This document shows, piece by piece, positions 62,990 through 64,000 of a DNA stretch of 64,000 nucleotides. The position numbers and the translations under genes are program-made. The stretch lies in NCBI RefSeq assembly GCF_900188275.1, contig NZ_FZNY01000001.1, forward strand, positions 930,001-994,000, read 5' to 3'. The notes beneath the pieces are model-generated. The model was given only the letters and a program-made list of their open reading frames with translations. It was not told the origin of the DNA and did no database searches. The number at the start of each line of letters is the position of its first letter. The stretch's first letter is position 1. The stretch is from Dokdonia pacifica (GTDB lineage Bacteria > Bacteroidota > Bacteroidia > Flavobacteriales > Flavobacteriaceae).

Positions 62990-62999
62990 TTTCGCGAAA
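62990..62999. repeat. TTTCGCGAAA copy just upstream of the radical SAM start
   Basis: Lies 7 bases before the chosen ATG. If the longer start is real it encodes VFAKAYM. Confidence 0.85.
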
Positions 63000-63109
63000 A
63001 CAGAAGCCTTCTGTATTAAAATTGGATTTAATACAAAAATATGGAAATATTCCATAAATGCAACTATTTAAAAGAATTAATTAACTTTAGAAAAATTAAT
63101 CTCATCACC

Positions 63110-64000
63110 ATGAAACGTCGTTCCTTTATTAAAAAATCTGCTGTAGCTAGTACGGCTTTTACTATCGTCCCTAGTTTTGTTCTAGGAGGAAACCATATTG
63201 CACCTAGCGATACCTTATATATTGCTGCAGTTGGTGTAGGTGGAAGAGGCGGTGGTGTGGTAAGAGATCTCACCAATCATGGGAAAGTAAAATTTGTTGC
63301 TTTATGTGATGTAGATGATAAGATGGGAGCAGGGAGTTATAAATTACATCCCAATGCAAAGCAGTATCGTGACTTTAGAAAAATATACGACAATCATCTC
63401 AATGATATTGATGCCATTATGGTGGGGACACCAGATCATACACACGCAACTATCGCGCTTCCTTTTATGCGTGAAAAAAAACATGCCTATGTAGAAAAAC
63501 CCCTAACCCATAATATCTATGAAGCACGCCTTATGGCTGAAACTGCTGCAAAACAAGGTATTGTTACTCAAATGGGAAATCAAGGGGCTTCTGGAGATGG
63601 GATTCGTATAGCACAAGAATGGATTAATGCTGGAGTCATTGGGAAAGTACATCGTGTAGACTGTTGGACCAACAGACCTGTATGGCCACAAGGATTTAAG
63701 CATATTACACAAGGACAAACCGTTCCAGATCATTTAGATTGGGATTTATGGTTAGGTCCTGCAGCCACACGTCCATATAATGAGAATTACCTTCCTTTTA
63801 AATGGAGAGGTTTCTGGGATTTTGGAACAGGTGCTATGGGAGATATGGGATGTCATATCATGGAAACTCCTTTTAAAACATTAGACTTAGGTTTTCCATA
63901 TGAAGCAGAAGCGAGTTGTACGACCATTTGGTCTGGTGATTTTGTAGAAGCCGATTATTCTGAAGCATGTCCTCCAAGCTCAATTGTTCGTTTAAAATTT
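63110..64000 (+). CDS. Gfo/Idh/MocA family oxidoreductase, 3' truncated
   Basis: 297 codons are visible, open at the window end. The twin-arginine-like signal MKRRSFIKKSAVASTAFTIVP suggests export. The Rossmann-fold motif is AVGVGGRGGGVV, followed by VALCDVD, the GTPDHTHA segment, the EKPLTHN motif (catalytic lysine region) and TQMGNQGASGDGIR. The C-terminal substrate domain begins VHRVDCWTNRPVWPQG and continues to DMGCHIMETPFK. Members oxidise or hydrolyse sugars with NAD(P). No partner gene is visible downstream. Confidence 0.93.
   Translation, partial: MKRRSFIKKSAVASTAFTIVPSFVLGGNHIAPSDTLYIAAVGVGGRGGGVVRDLTNHGKVKFVALCDVDDKMGAGSYKLHPNAKQYRDFRKIYDNHLNDIDAIMVGTPDHTHATIALPFMREKKHAYVEKPLTHNIYEARLMAETAAKQGIVTQMGNQGASGDGIRIAQEWINAGVIGKVHRVDCWTNRPVWPQGFKHITQGQTVPDHLDWDLWLGPAATRPYNENYLPFKWRGFWDFGTGAMGDMGCHIMETPFKTLDLGFPYEAEASCTTIWSGDFVEADYSEACPPSSIVRLKF

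Noticed and set aside
1434-62999. CRISPR array or insertion-sequence ends as explanation for the repeated palindrome
   Set aside because: Copies are spread singly across the window without regular spacing, spacers or transposase genes, and the in-gene copies I could compare between paralogues are length-neutral.
1-64000. tRNA, rRNA or riboswitch genes
   Set aside because: No tRNA cloverleaf-like CCA-ended sequence, conserved rRNA segment or recognised riboswitch core was seen by eye; a tRNAscan or Infernal run would be decisive.

Overview
The window is a low-GC, gene-dense bacterial chromosome segment from a member of the Bacteroidota, most likely family Flavobacteriaceae. The evidence is consistent: type IX secretion C-terminal sorting domains, promoters with a TAnnTTTG -7 box, SusC-type N-terminal plus TonB-plug modules, AraC regulators with membrane sensors, an ECF sigma factor next to a membrane protein, and a lycopene cyclase. 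A perfect palindrome with core TTTCGCGAAA recurs at least 20 times, inside and between genes. From memory this recalls Dokdonia/Krokinobacter-like marine flavobacteria; that placement is a guess, not a computed result.

Layout. 1-2700: a truncated TspO-like membrane protein, a zinc-ribbon protein, and an ECF sigma factor with a small membrane protein. 2770-4400: an accessory block holding a DUF559 nuclease-like gene and an unknown membrane/coiled-coil gene, framed by four related GC-rich hairpin repeats. 4500-18330: mostly housekeeping and secreted proteins (mfd, two secreted proteins, an M16 protease, TraB/GumN, an HTH-membrane regulator, a secreted beta-propeller with sorting domain, an AraC-type regulator, an S41 peptidase). 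18470-22270: minus-strand genes including a lipoprotein, a YraN-family protein, a true nitrilase, a DUF6624 lipoprotein and an LD-carboxypeptidase. 22270-23230: a gene-poor stretch with a diverged duplication, relics of tiny peptide genes and one 105-residue unknown. 23230-41405: a DUF1800/DUF1501 secretion-related pair, metG (carrying an in-frame repeat), two paralogous secreted proteins, a serine hydrolase, tex, an HDAC-like hydrolase, lycopene cyclase, TerB-DnaJ, bacilliredoxin, PlsC and an HD hydrolase.

41437-61852 is the most striking region: six consecutive minus-strand paralogues of 813 to 1542 residues. Each has a signal peptide, a carboxypeptidase-regulatory-like domain, a von Willebrand A-like domain, one to four copies of a SusC-like N-terminal domain plus TonB plug, TPR-like repeats and a DUF2135-like C-terminal domain. 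None has a beta-barrel. Inside this array, at 44224-44403, lies an unannotated 59-residue cysteine-rich peptide with a double-glycine leader, a probable RiPP or bacteriocin-type precursor. The window ends with a PA0069-type radical SAM protein and a truncated Gfo/Idh/MocA oxidoreductase.

No rRNA, tRNA, CRISPR array, prophage or complete insertion sequence was seen.
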